64,000 bases of DNA from Proteiniphilum propionicum (GCF_022267555.1 NZ_CP073586.1:3018501-3082500); one strand, 5' to 3'. Shown: positions 27,676-37,182, counted from the first letter of the stretch. Translations and numbers: made by a program. The notes: a model not told the origin generated them from the sequence alone.

Positions 27676-29607
27676 CTACGGTTTCACATATCGCCCGGCT
27701 TTCAGGTCTTCGAAAGTGGGATTGTACGCATTATCGTGAACGGTATTGCCGTTCCATTTCTTTTCGGTGATAGATCCTGATTCTACCGCTTTTTTCAGTC
27801 CGGAAAAGTCGGTCAGAAACTTACAAAACTTGATCTCTAATTTTTCCACCGAAGTGAGCGCTGCGAGAAAACTTAAATCGGTTAGTTTCTCATTTTGCCA
27901 ACCCGACCAGGATCCGCCAACTTCTAAATTCCCCACCGATGTAAGTTTAGGCAGATAAACGGCCTCTAAAAATTTTCCAAACAAACTTAGTTTGCCTATG
28001 ACTTTTTCCAAATTTGGGAACGACATAGAAGCCAACTCGTTGGATGAAATGGATATCTCACCAGCCTCCAGTAGGTTCTCTCCCGAAACAGCGGTTACAT
28101 TACTATACGAGGATAAGCTGTTGCTTATTTTCTTAAGAGATGCAGGCAATACTATTTCTGTAATTCCCGGTGCATTTTGTACTCGGAAATTTTCACACTC
28201 TTCCAACCCTGTTATCAGGGGAAGTTGCGTTATGGAAGGATCGGATGCAAAATTAAGTTCGAGTGTTTTTTGAATCAGCTTAGGCAGTTTAATTTTGGTA
28301 ACATCTGCAAGAGATCCGACAAACTCCACCGATCCGTTTATGGTAACCCCCGATAAATCTATTTCACCCTTATGCGGTATTTTATAAATCCGTATATTTC
28401 CAATTAATTTTAAATGCGATAATAACGGGTCGATAGAAGTGATTTTGGGGCATTCCGAAATTCCCATATATTGGTTAACTTCCTCAAGCATGGTTGTTGA
28501 AATGTTCTCAAGGTTCGGACAATTACTGATAGTTATCCTGTCATTAACCGATTTTAAAAGGGCGATTTTTAAGTCCTTTAACTCTTCGCACCTTTCCACA
28601 TTTATTTTATTGGCCGTTTTCATCAATCCCATATTTAAGAGGGACACCATTTTTAGATTGGCAATATTGACGTCTCCGGCGTTTTCCAATTTTTCCAAAT
28701 CAATCGTTTCTAAATTCAACAGATTTTTTATATCTAATTTTTTACAACTCTGCAGGTTTGGAAAGGATATCTCTTTAATCGTTGACACGTCCACTTCCGA
28801 CCATCCCTCTTTTCCGGAGAAAGACATTTGCCCGGCCCTTTCTAATCTAGGGGCGGAAAATTCTGCCAGTTGGGTAGATTTAACCGTTATGTTTCCAGCT
28901 GAAGTAAGAGCATCAAACGAAATTTTGGAGATGTTGTTGGAACGAGAGATAAAATCTTCAAACAGATATTGCAGGTTGGGCAAAACAATCTCTTTAAGTT
29001 GCTTTGGCTCGCCGTTGACCATAATTCCGCCTACCGATCTCAAATTTTGCAGCGGTTTCAAGTCTCCTTTAAAGGTGGGGTTCACAATCAATTTGTATTT
29101 TATCTCGTTCAGCAGATTCAGAGCATCGATATTGGATATGGAGTCCGTCCCTTTTTCAGCGCCGATAATTAGATTACCGTTTATGATATTGATTTTTTTC
29201 TTTGCAAACACATCCACCTCCTCATCGGTTTGTAAAAAGACGTTATCGCCCAAAACCACATCCTCTTTCAATATTTTTACCTTATAGTCGCGTTTCGTTC
29301 CGTTATACGATGTTACCGTTAGTCTTTGTTCGCCGCTCCACTCTTTTATCGTCTCGGGTTTGGGATCAATCGTCGCTAACTCGCTGAGCATATATTTTGC
29401 CGTAAGTTTGTCCATCTCTAAATTCTTCGGCATTGATACCTCTATGACATTGTCTGTGATTTTTCCCTCATATACCATTTTGTCCGCACTCTGCAGTGAA
29501 AATTCCAAAAAGTAGTTATCCAACCCTTCGAAAGGCTCTTTGGTACATCCGGAAAAAAGCAAAGTGCCTATAATGACAGCCCCAAAACTCTGTTTTATTG
29601 TTTTCAT
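27676..29607 (-). CDS. Repeat-rich surface lipoprotein B of B12 operon 2
   Basis: 643 aa. Lipobox LLFSGC (Cys21) then TKE. Residues about 30-115 form a DUF5018-like Ig-type domain (YEGKITDNVIEVSMPKNLE, RLTVTSYNGTKRDYKVKIL). The rest is a long run of irregular leucine-rich or L-domain-like units of about 20-25 residues, with LKEIVLPNLQYL, LEEVNQYMGISECPKITSI and similar strands, predicted to form an extended solenoid. The C-terminus ends YNPTFEDLKAGRYVK, shared with the paralogue just upstream. It lies 17 nt after that gene and well inside the riboswitch-led btuB operon. No enzyme motif was seen; a binding or scaffold role at the cell surface is inferred. Confidence 0.7.
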   Translation of the reverse strand: MKTIKQSFGAVIIGTLLFSGCTKEPFEGLDNYFLEFSLQSADKMVYEGKITDNVIEVSMPKNLEMDKLTAKYMLSELATIDPKPETIKEWSGEQRLTVTSYNGTKRDYKVKILKEDVVLGDNVFLQTDEEVDVFAKKKINIINGNLIIGAEKGTDSISNIDALNLLNEIKYKLIVNPTFKGDLKPLQNLRSVGGIMVNGEPKQLKEIVLPNLQYLFEDFISRSNNISKISFDALTSAGNITVKSTQLAEFSAPRLERAGQMSFSGKEGWSEVDVSTIKEISFPNLQSCKKLDIKNLLNLETIDLEKLENAGDVNIANLKMVSLLNMGLMKTANKINVERCEELKDLKIALLKSVNDRITISNCPNLENISTTMLEEVNQYMGISECPKITSIDPLLSHLKLIGNIRIYKIPHKGEIDLSGVTINGSVEFVGSLADVTKIKLPKLIQKTLELNFASDPSITQLPLITGLEECENFRVQNAPGITEIVLPASLKKISNSLSSYSNVTAVSGENLLEAGEISISSNELASMSFPNLEKVIGKLSLFGKFLEAVYLPKLTSVGNLEVGGSWSGWQNEKLTDLSFLAALTSVEKLEIKFCKFLTDFSGLKKAVESGSITEKKWNGNTVHDNAYNPTFEDLKAGRYVKP

Positions 29608-29623
29608 CTTTTTATTCTGTTTT

Positions 29624-31603
29624 TTATTGTTTTACGTAGTGTCCGGCCTGTAAATCTTGAAAAGTCGGATTATAGCCGTTATTGGCAATACTGAAATTCC
29701 TGTTCCAAATCTCTTTTGTTATTGAGCCGTTGGTGATTGCTTTTTTTAAGAATGAGTAATCATTAAAATTACTGATATTTTTAAGTGTCAGAAATTCAAT
29801 TTTTTCAAGAGAAGATAGCCCATTCAGATGGGTCAACTTCTCGTTTTTATCTTTCCAGTCACTTATTGATAGGGTATTTATCTCTTGCAGCATCGGACAT
29901 TCGATTGTTTTCAAAGAGAACATTTGAACGCAATTGAGTTTATTTAACTTAGTTAGCTTTGCAAAAGATATGCTTTCCCAATGTTTACTATTTCTATCCT
30001 CTCTAATCCATAATTCTTTGGCTTCTTTTAGGTCGGGAGCCGAAAAACTTTTCAGATTCATACTGTTTTTGATAAATATTGAACCCGATTCCAATCCCGT
30101 TAAAACCCAATCTTGAGGCTCTGACAGGATTAGGTTACTGATTTCAATTTTTTGTTCTACCTCTTTTAAACCGGATATCCGGATCGGTTTTTTACGAGGA
30201 GCATTCGTGTCCCCTCCAACGTATAACTCTTTCATTACCTCCGGCACAATAATCTCTTCCAAGTTGTTGCACTGATCCAACAGAACTTGTTCCACGCCCG
30301 TTTTGCTGACATCCACAACTCCTTCGCAAAGCACGAAAGTCATTGAGAGTTCAGAGAGATTAGTCAGGTTTCTAAAAATCGGTGATATGTCTTTTAGTGA
30401 TGGGAGGTTGTTAGTAATCAATTTACCGTCAATACTGTTGATGTTAGCCATATCTTCAACAGAAGTTATTGGTATGGAACGGAGTTCCAAATTTCCCTTT
30501 ACTGTTTTTAAGTTTTTGAGAGATATATTTTTAAGATTATTATTGTTGACGATAAACAGGTCACCCGTTTCTGTTAATGAGGGAAAGAGGGCTGAAGTGA
30601 TTTTTGAATTATTGATGTTCAGGTTGCCTCCTACCCGGGTTAAATTATTCAACTTTAACCCAACCAGCTCGGGCCCTTTAATGATTAAATCTCCGCGAAT
30701 TTCCTTCAATTTCGAGAGGTCCAAGGTTGTGAGCGATGGCACTTCCTGCAAAATAATGGAGTTGAGTGTCTCTTCCAGCTCTCTTAGTTTTAAAATGCCG
30801 AGGGAGCTGCCGCTTATCTTTATATCTCCTCCTCGCTTAAGTATCGGCAACTGTAAATCCGTGAGCTTGTTGGAGGAGATGAACAGCTTACTGTCTACTG
30901 TCTCCAGCATGGGTAGAACTATTTGTTTTACACTGTGGCTGTTCACAAAGAGGTCCTGTCCAACCTTTTTTAAATTCTTTAACGTGATATCCGAAAGATA
31001 CTTATTCGCATTAACGATAATAGACCCGGTCTCCTCAAGGTTTCTCAGCCCGGAGAGGTCTTTTCCTTTGTATGTGGAATTGATAATCAGCTTATATCCT
31101 ACCTTTGTCACGTACGTTAACGCGTCTATATTACTGATGGAGTCCGTTCCCGTTTCATTTCCAATAATCAGATCACCCTCTACGGCTGTGATGTTTTTTT
31201 CGGCGAATGCTTTCACGTCGCCGTCGGTTGCCAATAAAACGGTTCCCTCCGCTTGCCCGAGTTGCCTCTTGATATGAATCACATAGGTTCGTTTCACGCC
31301 GTTGTATGAAAAGACGTTGAACACCTGCTCATCGTTCCAGTTGGTTATTTTTTCGGGTTCGGGAAGGATAGTGGCATTTTCACTGAGAGTGTATGCGACT
31401 TTGGCGTTGTTCAGATCGGTCTCCACCGGCAGTGATATGATTATCTCACTGTTTTTCACCGCCCCTTTATACTCTTTCCCTCCGGTTGTTAAAGAGAAGG
31501 ATAGCAAACGGTTATCCTCACCGTTAAAAGGGCTTTCGGTAGCACATGATAGGAGCATGACCGCAAAAAAACCCGCAAGTAATCCAATATATGTTTTTTT
31601 CAT
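29624..31603 (-). CDS. Repeat-rich surface lipoprotein A of B12 operon 2
   Basis: 659 aa, clear paralogue of the next gene in the operon. Lipobox MLLSC (Cys20), then a DUF5018-like domain (YKGAVKNSEIIISLPVETD, VFNVFSYNGVKRTYVIHIK). The segment TDSISNIDAL is identical in both. The solenoid-like repeats use phrases such as LRNLEETGSIIVNANKYLSD and TRVGGNLNINNSKITSALFP, resembling receptor-L-domain units. The tail is YNPTFQDLQAGHYVK. Expression should follow the cobalamin riboswitch at 36690. I do not know of a described cobalamin role for this family. Confidence 0.7.
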   Translation of the reverse strand: MKKTYIGLLAGFFAVMLLSCATESPFNGEDNRLLSFSLTTGGKEYKGAVKNSEIIISLPVETDLNNAKVAYTLSENATILPEPEKITNWNDEQVFNVFSYNGVKRTYVIHIKRQLGQAEGTVLLATDGDVKAFAEKNITAVEGDLIIGNETGTDSISNIDALTYVTKVGYKLIINSTYKGKDLSGLRNLEETGSIIVNANKYLSDITLKNLKKVGQDLFVNSHSVKQIVLPMLETVDSKLFISSNKLTDLQLPILKRGGDIKISGSSLGILKLRELEETLNSIILQEVPSLTTLDLSKLKEIRGDLIIKGPELVGLKLNNLTRVGGNLNINNSKITSALFPSLTETGDLFIVNNNNLKNISLKNLKTVKGNLELRSIPITSVEDMANINSIDGKLITNNLPSLKDISPIFRNLTNLSELSMTFVLCEGVVDVSKTGVEQVLLDQCNNLEEIIVPEVMKELYVGGDTNAPRKKPIRISGLKEVEQKIEISNLILSEPQDWVLTGLESGSIFIKNSMNLKSFSAPDLKEAKELWIREDRNSKHWESISFAKLTKLNKLNCVQMFSLKTIECPMLQEINTLSISDWKDKNEKLTHLNGLSSLEKIEFLTLKNISNFNDYSFLKKAITNGSITKEIWNRNFSIANNGYNPTFQDLQAGHYVKQ

Positions 31604-31620
31604 CTTCTGTTTTGTTTAAA

Positions 31621-33339
31621 TTATTCTACTTGTATATCCACAAACTTGAATACCTCGGTGGAATTTTCACCCAACCAGCCGGCTTTCACGTTCAGCCCTG
31701 TTTGTACTTTAATAAAATCGATATATTCGAGATGAATCTTCTTTCCCTCGAAGGTAATGGCGTTGCTTATTTTAAAGTGGTTCGAGTTTGCCGCCGCCCC
31801 GTAGTTGATGTCGTCCGTAAGGCGGTCGATGGGACTGAAATTATCTGCATATCCCCAATCGAACTCCTTGTTAACCCAATAAGTGCCTTGCCCCGATTCA
31901 TCTTCCGTTCTCGCTTCTAGTCGGGTTCCCCGCAGCGTATATGTGTTCTCCTTTACCCAGTTGGGGTAATAGAACGGTTGTTGGTGAAATCCCAACCAAT
32001 CCACTTTACCTTTTCCTCCCAGATTGTCTATCCACAAGGTGTTGGATTTTGGAATGGCAGGACGAAAGTAAGTCGCCTCGTAATCTTGGATTGTTCCCGG
32101 TTTGCCGGTCTCGCTCCCTTTCAGCTCATACCAGTTGTCGTCGGGCAAACCGTTTCCGTTCTCATCCTGCATCACCCACACGATACCCGGCTCGGAACTT
32201 CCTTTAAAGGAGTTTCCCATAATAGCGAAATCATATCCCGCTGCAGTCGTGGTGCTGAGGTTGGATTGGCTCCTATTTTTGATGCTGTGGTCGAATCCAA
32301 CCACAATATATCCTCCGAATCCCCCTAAGGAGACATACGCCTTCTGCGCTAAACGACCTTCCGCGTATTGGCAGGCCTCCTCCATGGTGTTTGCGGTGTA
32401 CCCCTCGTTCACGAACTGTCCCGGTGCCGGAAGAAATTCATAAACCTTTGTGGAGTAGGGTGAACTTCCCGGTTGGGCGGCCCGGAAATGTTGCTCCGGA
32501 TTTACCGTGTTCACAACGATGGAGGCTTCGCCTTTTTTTCCGCCCTTTGTGGCGACCACTTTTATATTTGTTTTCCCAAGCGCCGAAGGCTTATAGACAT
32601 ATTTGTCAGAAGTTTGTGTTGGGTCTTCTTTCCCATTCACAAACCACTTGAATGTGACATTTTTGGTGCTCGACATATCAGGAATGAGCCGAATGGCTCT
32701 TCCCAACGATGCCGACTGTTCGGGATAAGCGAACGATAGGCTTAACGGCACCTCTTTAACCACCAATATCTGTATGAGGTATTCATCATCACCGTCATCA
32801 TTCTCAGCTTTGAGAATGATGAAAAAGTTTCCCTCTTGTTGTGAGCTGAAGGCATATTCATCAGCCGTGGAAACCTCTTCCCCATCTATCTCCCAGCTTA
32901 ACTTCAAGCCCTCTTTGTTGGCAATCTCCGGCTTGAAAACGTACTCTTCGCCTGTTTCCAAGATAAACCCGTCACCCGTTTCGTCCAAAGAAATGATGGG
33001 TGGAATCAAATCAGTAACTTCAACTTTCACCTCTATTTGCGCTGTCCCGTGTTCGGTGACGGTTTTAAATTTAAGGTAATACTCTCCCGTCTCTCTCTCT
33101 TTAAACAGGATATTTTTTTCTGTTCCTATTATTTTGCCATTAAGAGACCACGAATAAACCGTTCTCTCATCAACATTCTCCACTTTGGGCTAAATAAGCA
33201 CGCTGCGGTTCGGTTTAACGGTAAACGTTGTTTTCTCCATTTCAATTGTTGGCGGAACAACGGTCTCTATATCGTGACATGACGTGAATGCCGCTATCAA
33301 TACCGTAACCCCGATTAAAAAATAACTTCGTCTTTTCAT
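31621..33339 (-). pseudogene. PKD-like surface lipoprotein of B12 operon 2 with premature TAG
   Basis: The full frame would be 572 aa plus stop: ATG 33339, MKRRSYFLIG, lipobox FTSC (Cys21), then a TAG at codon 50 (33190-33192), after which the frame stays open to 31621. Downstream are two or three PKD/Ig-like repeats (YSWSLNGKIIGTE, LSWEIDGEEVSTADEY, VTFKWFVNGKEDP). The C-terminal domain is shared with the lipoprotein at 10713 (LPAPGQFVN, LGGFGGYIVVGFDHSI, loop DENGNGLPDDNWYEL). With the stop, no secreted full-length protein can be made; an internal start at 33183 would lack the signal peptide. The reading after the stop is undamaged, so the mutation is recent or is an error. Confidence 0.85.
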
Positions 33340-33374
33340 GTTTTACATAAATTAATGATTATTAAATCTTTGTT

Positions 33375-34511
33375 CTATTCGAATAAAAAGGCAAAATGCC
33401 CGGGAATGTCTCCGGTATCCACTTTCCATTTCAACTTGCCGAATTTGTTGTAGCACAAAAGGGTTCCCGGCGTGACATAATCAATGGCATCGGTCACATA
33501 GATGTCTTTGGTAACGGGATTCACCTTCACTCCGTAGGGAATGACAATATCCTTGTCTGTGCCGTCTTTAATAAAGTTTCTCGACACTATTTCCTTGGTT
33601 TTTATATTCAATATACCGTAGGTAATGGTGTTTTTTTGAGTGTTGTGGCTCCACTCCACGGCATAGATGTAAGCCGAGTCTCCCACTATATCCAAGTTGC
33701 TGACCGCCATCTCGATGGTTTGAGTCACCTCCTCTCTGTCTAAGTCGATCACAAACAGCTTTGACGGTTCATTGTAGTAATCGCCCCTGCTGCTTACTAT
33801 CAACTCATGGTAAGGGGTTTTTCGCAGGCGGTGCAAGTTGATGCCCACATCTATCTTCTTCTCTTCTTTAAATGTCTCCAAATCGATAACCGATACCGTG
33901 CGGTCGTAATTGGGAAACATATACCCTCCCGAGTTGGCAACGTATATCTTGTTGTTTGCGATTACTAACTCTTCGGGCTGGTAGCCTACATTTACCGTAC
34001 GTAGCACCTCAAGTGTTGCGGTATCTATTTCGGCGACATAGCCCACGCGGGCGTTTTGGTCGAATTTTACCGGAGCCACGTAGGACGAGGCATACGCTTT
34101 TCCGTTGTGGAATTTAATATAGCGCACATTGGGTATTTCGATTTTACCGATATGTTTGGCGGTTTTGGCCTCCATCACTTCAATGTAATTGGATACATTG
34201 ATGACCGCATACAGCTTGCTTCCATAAATTTGGATGTCGTTTCCCACATCCCCTAATTCTTTAACAATAAAGGGATTTGCCTCGGCATATATATTTCTGT
34301 GGTATATACCCGTTGCGAAGTCGAAATAATCGAGGCTAGCTTTGTTACTACCCATGTTTCCCTCGTTTAAGAGGTAAAAACCCTTTAAATTTCCCGTATT
34401 CTCTTCACCTAGGCTTGTTTGGGTTTGTGAAGAGTGGAGGATCTCATACTCTTCCCTGCATCCAAGAAGAATCAGCATGAGACTGATAAGTATGAATTTT
34501 TTTCTAGCCAT
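33375..34511 (-). CDS. btuG: BtuG-like surface cobalamin-binding beta-propeller lipoprotein, operon 2
   Basis: 378 aa. Lipobox LILLGC (Cys18), then REEYE. DUF5074/YncE-like propeller closely parallel to the product at 11753, sharing GFYLLNEGNMGSNKA, KELGDVGNDI, LYAVINVSNYIEVM, GYQPEELVIANNKIYVAN and a C-terminal DIPGHFAFL. It starts 6 nt after btuB. By family it should bind cobalamin above the BtuB pore. The two BtuG copies differ over much of their length, so ligand preference may differ. Confidence 0.84.
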   Translation of the reverse strand: MARKKFILISLMLILLGCREEYEILHSSQTQTSLGEENTGNLKGFYLLNEGNMGSNKASLDYFDFATGIYHRNIYAEANPFIVKELGDVGNDIQIYGSKLYAVINVSNYIEVMEAKTAKHIGKIEIPNVRYIKFHNGKAYASSYVAPVKFDQNARVGYVAEIDTATLEVLRTVNVGYQPEELVIANNKIYVANSGGYMFPNYDRTVSVIDLETFKEEKKIDVGINLHRLRKTPYHELIVSSRGDYYNEPSKLFVIDLDREEVTQTIEMAVSNLDIVGDSAYIYAVEWSHNTQKNTITYGILNIKTKEIVSRNFIKDGTDKDIVIPYGVKVNPVTKDIYVTDAIDYVTPGTLLCYNKFGKLKWKVDTGDIPGHFAFLFE

Positions 34512-34517
34512 ATCCGC

Positions 34518-36533
34518 TTATATCATAAAAGTTACAGTTAGACGATAATTTCTTCCCGGCATCGGGTAATTGAGCACCACATCGTAGTGTTGATTCAACA
34601 GGTTGTTAATATCCAAAGCAGCCCGTAAACCTATTCTGCGGCAAACGGCGGAAAAATCTTTCCTGATACTTATATCACTTGTGTACCACGGTTGCATGTG
34701 GCTGTTTACATCGTTGTACTTGGCATTGTATCTCTCTCCGGTGTATATAAAACTGTAATTCACTCCCCAGTTTTTGTAGTCAGCCGAAAAGATGATTGAA
34801 CCGCTATGGCGCGGGATATACACAATTTGGTGTTTATAGTTTTTCGCTTTTTCATCGGTTATGTCCAACGCCTGTTGATAAGTGTAATTCAGTCTCAAGG
34901 AGGCAAACAGCTCATTGATGGGTTCCACAGTCGTGTTTGTGTTTATCTCCATCCCTTTTATTTGCACTTTCCCTAAATTCAGCATCATCCAACGAAACAT
35001 GTTACCTGCAGGAACAGCCACAATTTTATCGTCTATCTCATTATAATACACATCGGTTTGCAGATAGATCGTTTTAAAAACGGACTCTTTAGGCGATACG
35101 GTATAATTGAGACCAATGTTATATTGGGTGGCGTACTCGGGATTTAATACCGAATTTCCGATAAAGGTGTAATACAAGTCGTTAAAAGTGGGTATCCTGA
35201 ATATTTTTTTATAGAAGCTTTGCAGGTATAATTGGTGCTGCTTGAATGGCTTAATGGAGAGGATAACCGCCGGAGTGTAGATGTCCTTTTTGGGAGCGGC
35301 TTTGTTCATCTTCACCTTCTCGCGGACAAATGTTCCGAGCAGGCTTGCCTGGAGGGTGAGCCTATCAAAAGAGAACTCTCCCGCGGCGGCGGTTAAGATT
35401 GTGTGACGCGTGGGGTTGGCGAAATTAACCAAGTTTGCCTTCATCTTATTCAATTGATAGTCGGCGGAGAGATTGAAGCGCAGCCATCTGGCAATTACGA
35501 ACTTGTTAGCCGAGGAGATATAAAAATCGTGCTGCAGGTATTTATTGTCCACATATAACGGGCTTGTCCACTCGTTGTCAATATAACGCGTATAGTCGTT
35601 GGCATATTTCGCGTTTAATTTTAGACTGTATATGTTGTTGAACTTTTTCCTGAATTTGCTTTGAATGAAAAAGTTTTCATCGTGCAAGCGTTGCCCGTGT
35701 TCAAAAACATTCTTCACGATAGGACCGGGCAACCCTCTGTGCGATTTGTAAAAATAGCCGTGCAGATCCCATTCGCCATCGTTCAATGCTTTGTAAAGGG
35801 AGCTCTCTAATCGGCAGGCTTTGATGTCACCGTTTTTTCGGATGGCTACGGTATCGTATGCCACTGTCTTGTCTTCAAACACTCTTTTGTAACGAAAAGG
35901 ATACTTCCCGTGTGAATAAATCCATTCGGCATTAAAGTTAAAGGCATAATCGGCAGGCAGTTTTTGTTCTATCAAGAGCGAGGGGTTGACAAGTCCGAAC
36001 GACCCTGTTTTGAACGTGAAACGCGCATGGGTTCTCTTTCCCCTATCGAATGTGGGGCGTTTGGTCTGTAAATAGATCGTTCCCGCCGACCCGAAGTCTT
36101 TGGCCGGTTGAAAAATATCGCTCTTTTGTCCATTATACAAAGTGACTTGTTCTATATTATCCAATGAGAATTTACCCAAGTCTATTTGTCCGTTTTGTGC
36201 GTTCCCCAACTGAATCCCATCATAGAAAACGCCCATGTGGTTCGTACCCATACTGCGGATATTCACGGTTTTTAATCCCCCCAATCCTCCATAGTCTTTG
36301 ATCTGCACGCCGGAAAAGTAGCGGATGGCATCGGCCACGGAAAAACTGCTTAGCTTTTTCAACTCCTTGCCCGATAGTTTTTGGCCGGGTATCACCTCTT
36401 TGGGAGCATCAGCCGTAACCACCACTTCGGGTAAGTGATGCAAACTGTCGAGTTTATTTTGAGCGAACGTTTTCCCTGCCGCAACCTGAAAACAGATTGC
36501 AGCAAAAAGAGTGGTTTTATTACATATATTCAT
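34518..36533 (-). CDS. btuB: TonB-dependent cobalamin receptor (BtuB), operon 2
   Basis: 671 aa. Signal peptide to about residue 25 (VAAGKTFAQ). The plug domain is nearly identical to the first BtuB over IRSMGTNHMGVFYDGIQLG and LGKFSLDNIE, whereas the barrel is much more divergent. It ends NYRLTVTFMI. The ATG at 36533 is preceded by TTTTCGGTAAG. A hairpin beside the start (CCGAAAG at 36556-36550 with TTTTCGG at 36544-36538 on the minus strand) may take part in riboswitch control. Confidence 0.9.
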   Translation of the reverse strand: MNICNKTTLFAAICFQVAAGKTFAQNKLDSLHHLPEVVVTADAPKEVIPGQKLSGKELKKLSSFSVADAIRYFSGVQIKDYGGLGGLKTVNIRSMGTNHMGVFYDGIQLGNAQNGQIDLGKFSLDNIEQVTLYNGQKSDIFQPAKDFGSAGTIYLQTKRPTFDRGKRTHARFTFKTGSFGLVNPSLLIEQKLPADYAFNFNAEWIYSHGKYPFRYKRVFEDKTVAYDTVAIRKNGDIKACRLESSLYKALNDGEWDLHGYFYKSHRGLPGPIVKNVFEHGQRLHDENFFIQSKFRKKFNNIYSLKLNAKYANDYTRYIDNEWTSPLYVDNKYLQHDFYISSANKFVIARWLRFNLSADYQLNKMKANLVNFANPTRHTILTAAAGEFSFDRLTLQASLLGTFVREKVKMNKAAPKKDIYTPAVILSIKPFKQHQLYLQSFYKKIFRIPTFNDLYYTFIGNSVLNPEYATQYNIGLNYTVSPKESVFKTIYLQTDVYYNEIDDKIVAVPAGNMFRWMMLNLGKVQIKGMEINTNTTVEPINELFASLRLNYTYQQALDITDEKAKNYKHQIVYIPRHSGSIIFSADYKNWGVNYSFIYTGERYNAKYNDVNSHMQPWYTSDISIRKDFSAVCRRIGLRAALDINNLLNQHYDVVLNYPMPGRNYRLTVTFMI

Positions 36534-36689
36534 CTTACCGAAAATTTAGCTTTCGGAAAGTGAGATTTGGAAGTAGAGTTAACACACAATTGAAGTGTTC
36601 TTGTAAACAGAGTGACCCAAATAAAGAAAAACGGCTGTAACGCATGTTTGTTCTTCAAGCTCCAATCCCCGAAAGCTATTAAACGTCAA

Positions 36690-36877
36690 TGAATTTGGCA
36701 GGTCTTCTGACTTACTCCCGTGTCTGAACGCCTTCCCATCCCCAGGGGGACAGTGGCAATTGAGGTATTTGTTCGGCACGTAAGCGGAGCTTACAGCAGC
36801 GGGTCTGTTCAGGATTTTCACCTGATTCCCTTTTCATTGTTCACTTCGAAGCCGTGTGAAGTGAGCAATACCAAAAT
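36690..36877 (-). ncRNA. Cobalamin riboswitch controlling btuB operon 2
   Basis: The minus strand reads AAAAGGGAATCAGGTGAAAA, TCCTGAACAGACCCGCTGCTGTAAG, then the B12-box region CCACTGTCC, GGGAAGGCGTTCAGAC and AGTCAGAAGACCTGCC. Core 36696-36834. Sequence is very close to the first btuB riboswitch. The leader after it carries CTTTCGGGG at 36675-36667, as in operon 1. Confidence 0.93.
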
Positions 36878-36883
36878 TCTATG

Positions 36884-36891
36884 CAAAGTTA
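36884..36891 (-). promoter_or_regulatory. -7 box of btuB operon 2
   Basis: TAACTTTG on the minus strand, about 50 nt before the aptamer core. A -33 box is not evident. Confidence 0.5.
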
Positions 36892-37145
36892 AAATTATAT
36901 TTTTACATACGAAAAGGTTTAAGGTAAGATTTCCAGAAAATATATGGCACCTTTTTGACAGTCTTTTTGATTATCATTAAAATATTTTATCAGGTATTTA
37001 ATGATAACAGTCCGGTAAAATAGTGCCGAGAAGCCATGTAATCCATTAATTAGCAACTAAATAGATCTATCCAAAACTCAGTAGTACTTTTTACTATTGC
37101 CGCCTGCCTGGCTAAGGCACGTATAACATGCAATAGTTCAAGGCA

Positions 37146-37170
37146 GAGGAAGAGGAAGAGGAAGAGGAAG
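37146..37170. repeat. Short tandem repeat (GAGGAA)4
   Basis: Four copies of the hexamer GAGGAA lie just after the 3' end of the lipoprotein gene at 37183. It is a candidate length-variable microsatellite; no coding frame was found over it. The surrounding 36892-37182 region shows nothing else recognisable. Confidence 0.6.
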
Positions 37171-37182
37171 ATCCATAATACC

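Noticed and set aside
30303-31277. 324-codon plus-strand ORF
   Set aside because: It is antisense to the repeat-rich lipoprotein gene, Ser/Leu rich, with no domain sense. The minus frame has a signal peptide and repeats, so this is a shadow. The same applies to 28439-29287 and 10932-11717.
33190-33192. TAG read-through as pyrrolysine or suppression
   Set aside because: No pyl genes are seen, nothing in the family calls for a special residue, and a simple nonsense mutation or base error is sufficient.
37146-37170. CRISPR-like repeat
   Set aside because: It is a simple hexamer repeat without spacers; no cas genes or other spaced repeats are in the window.
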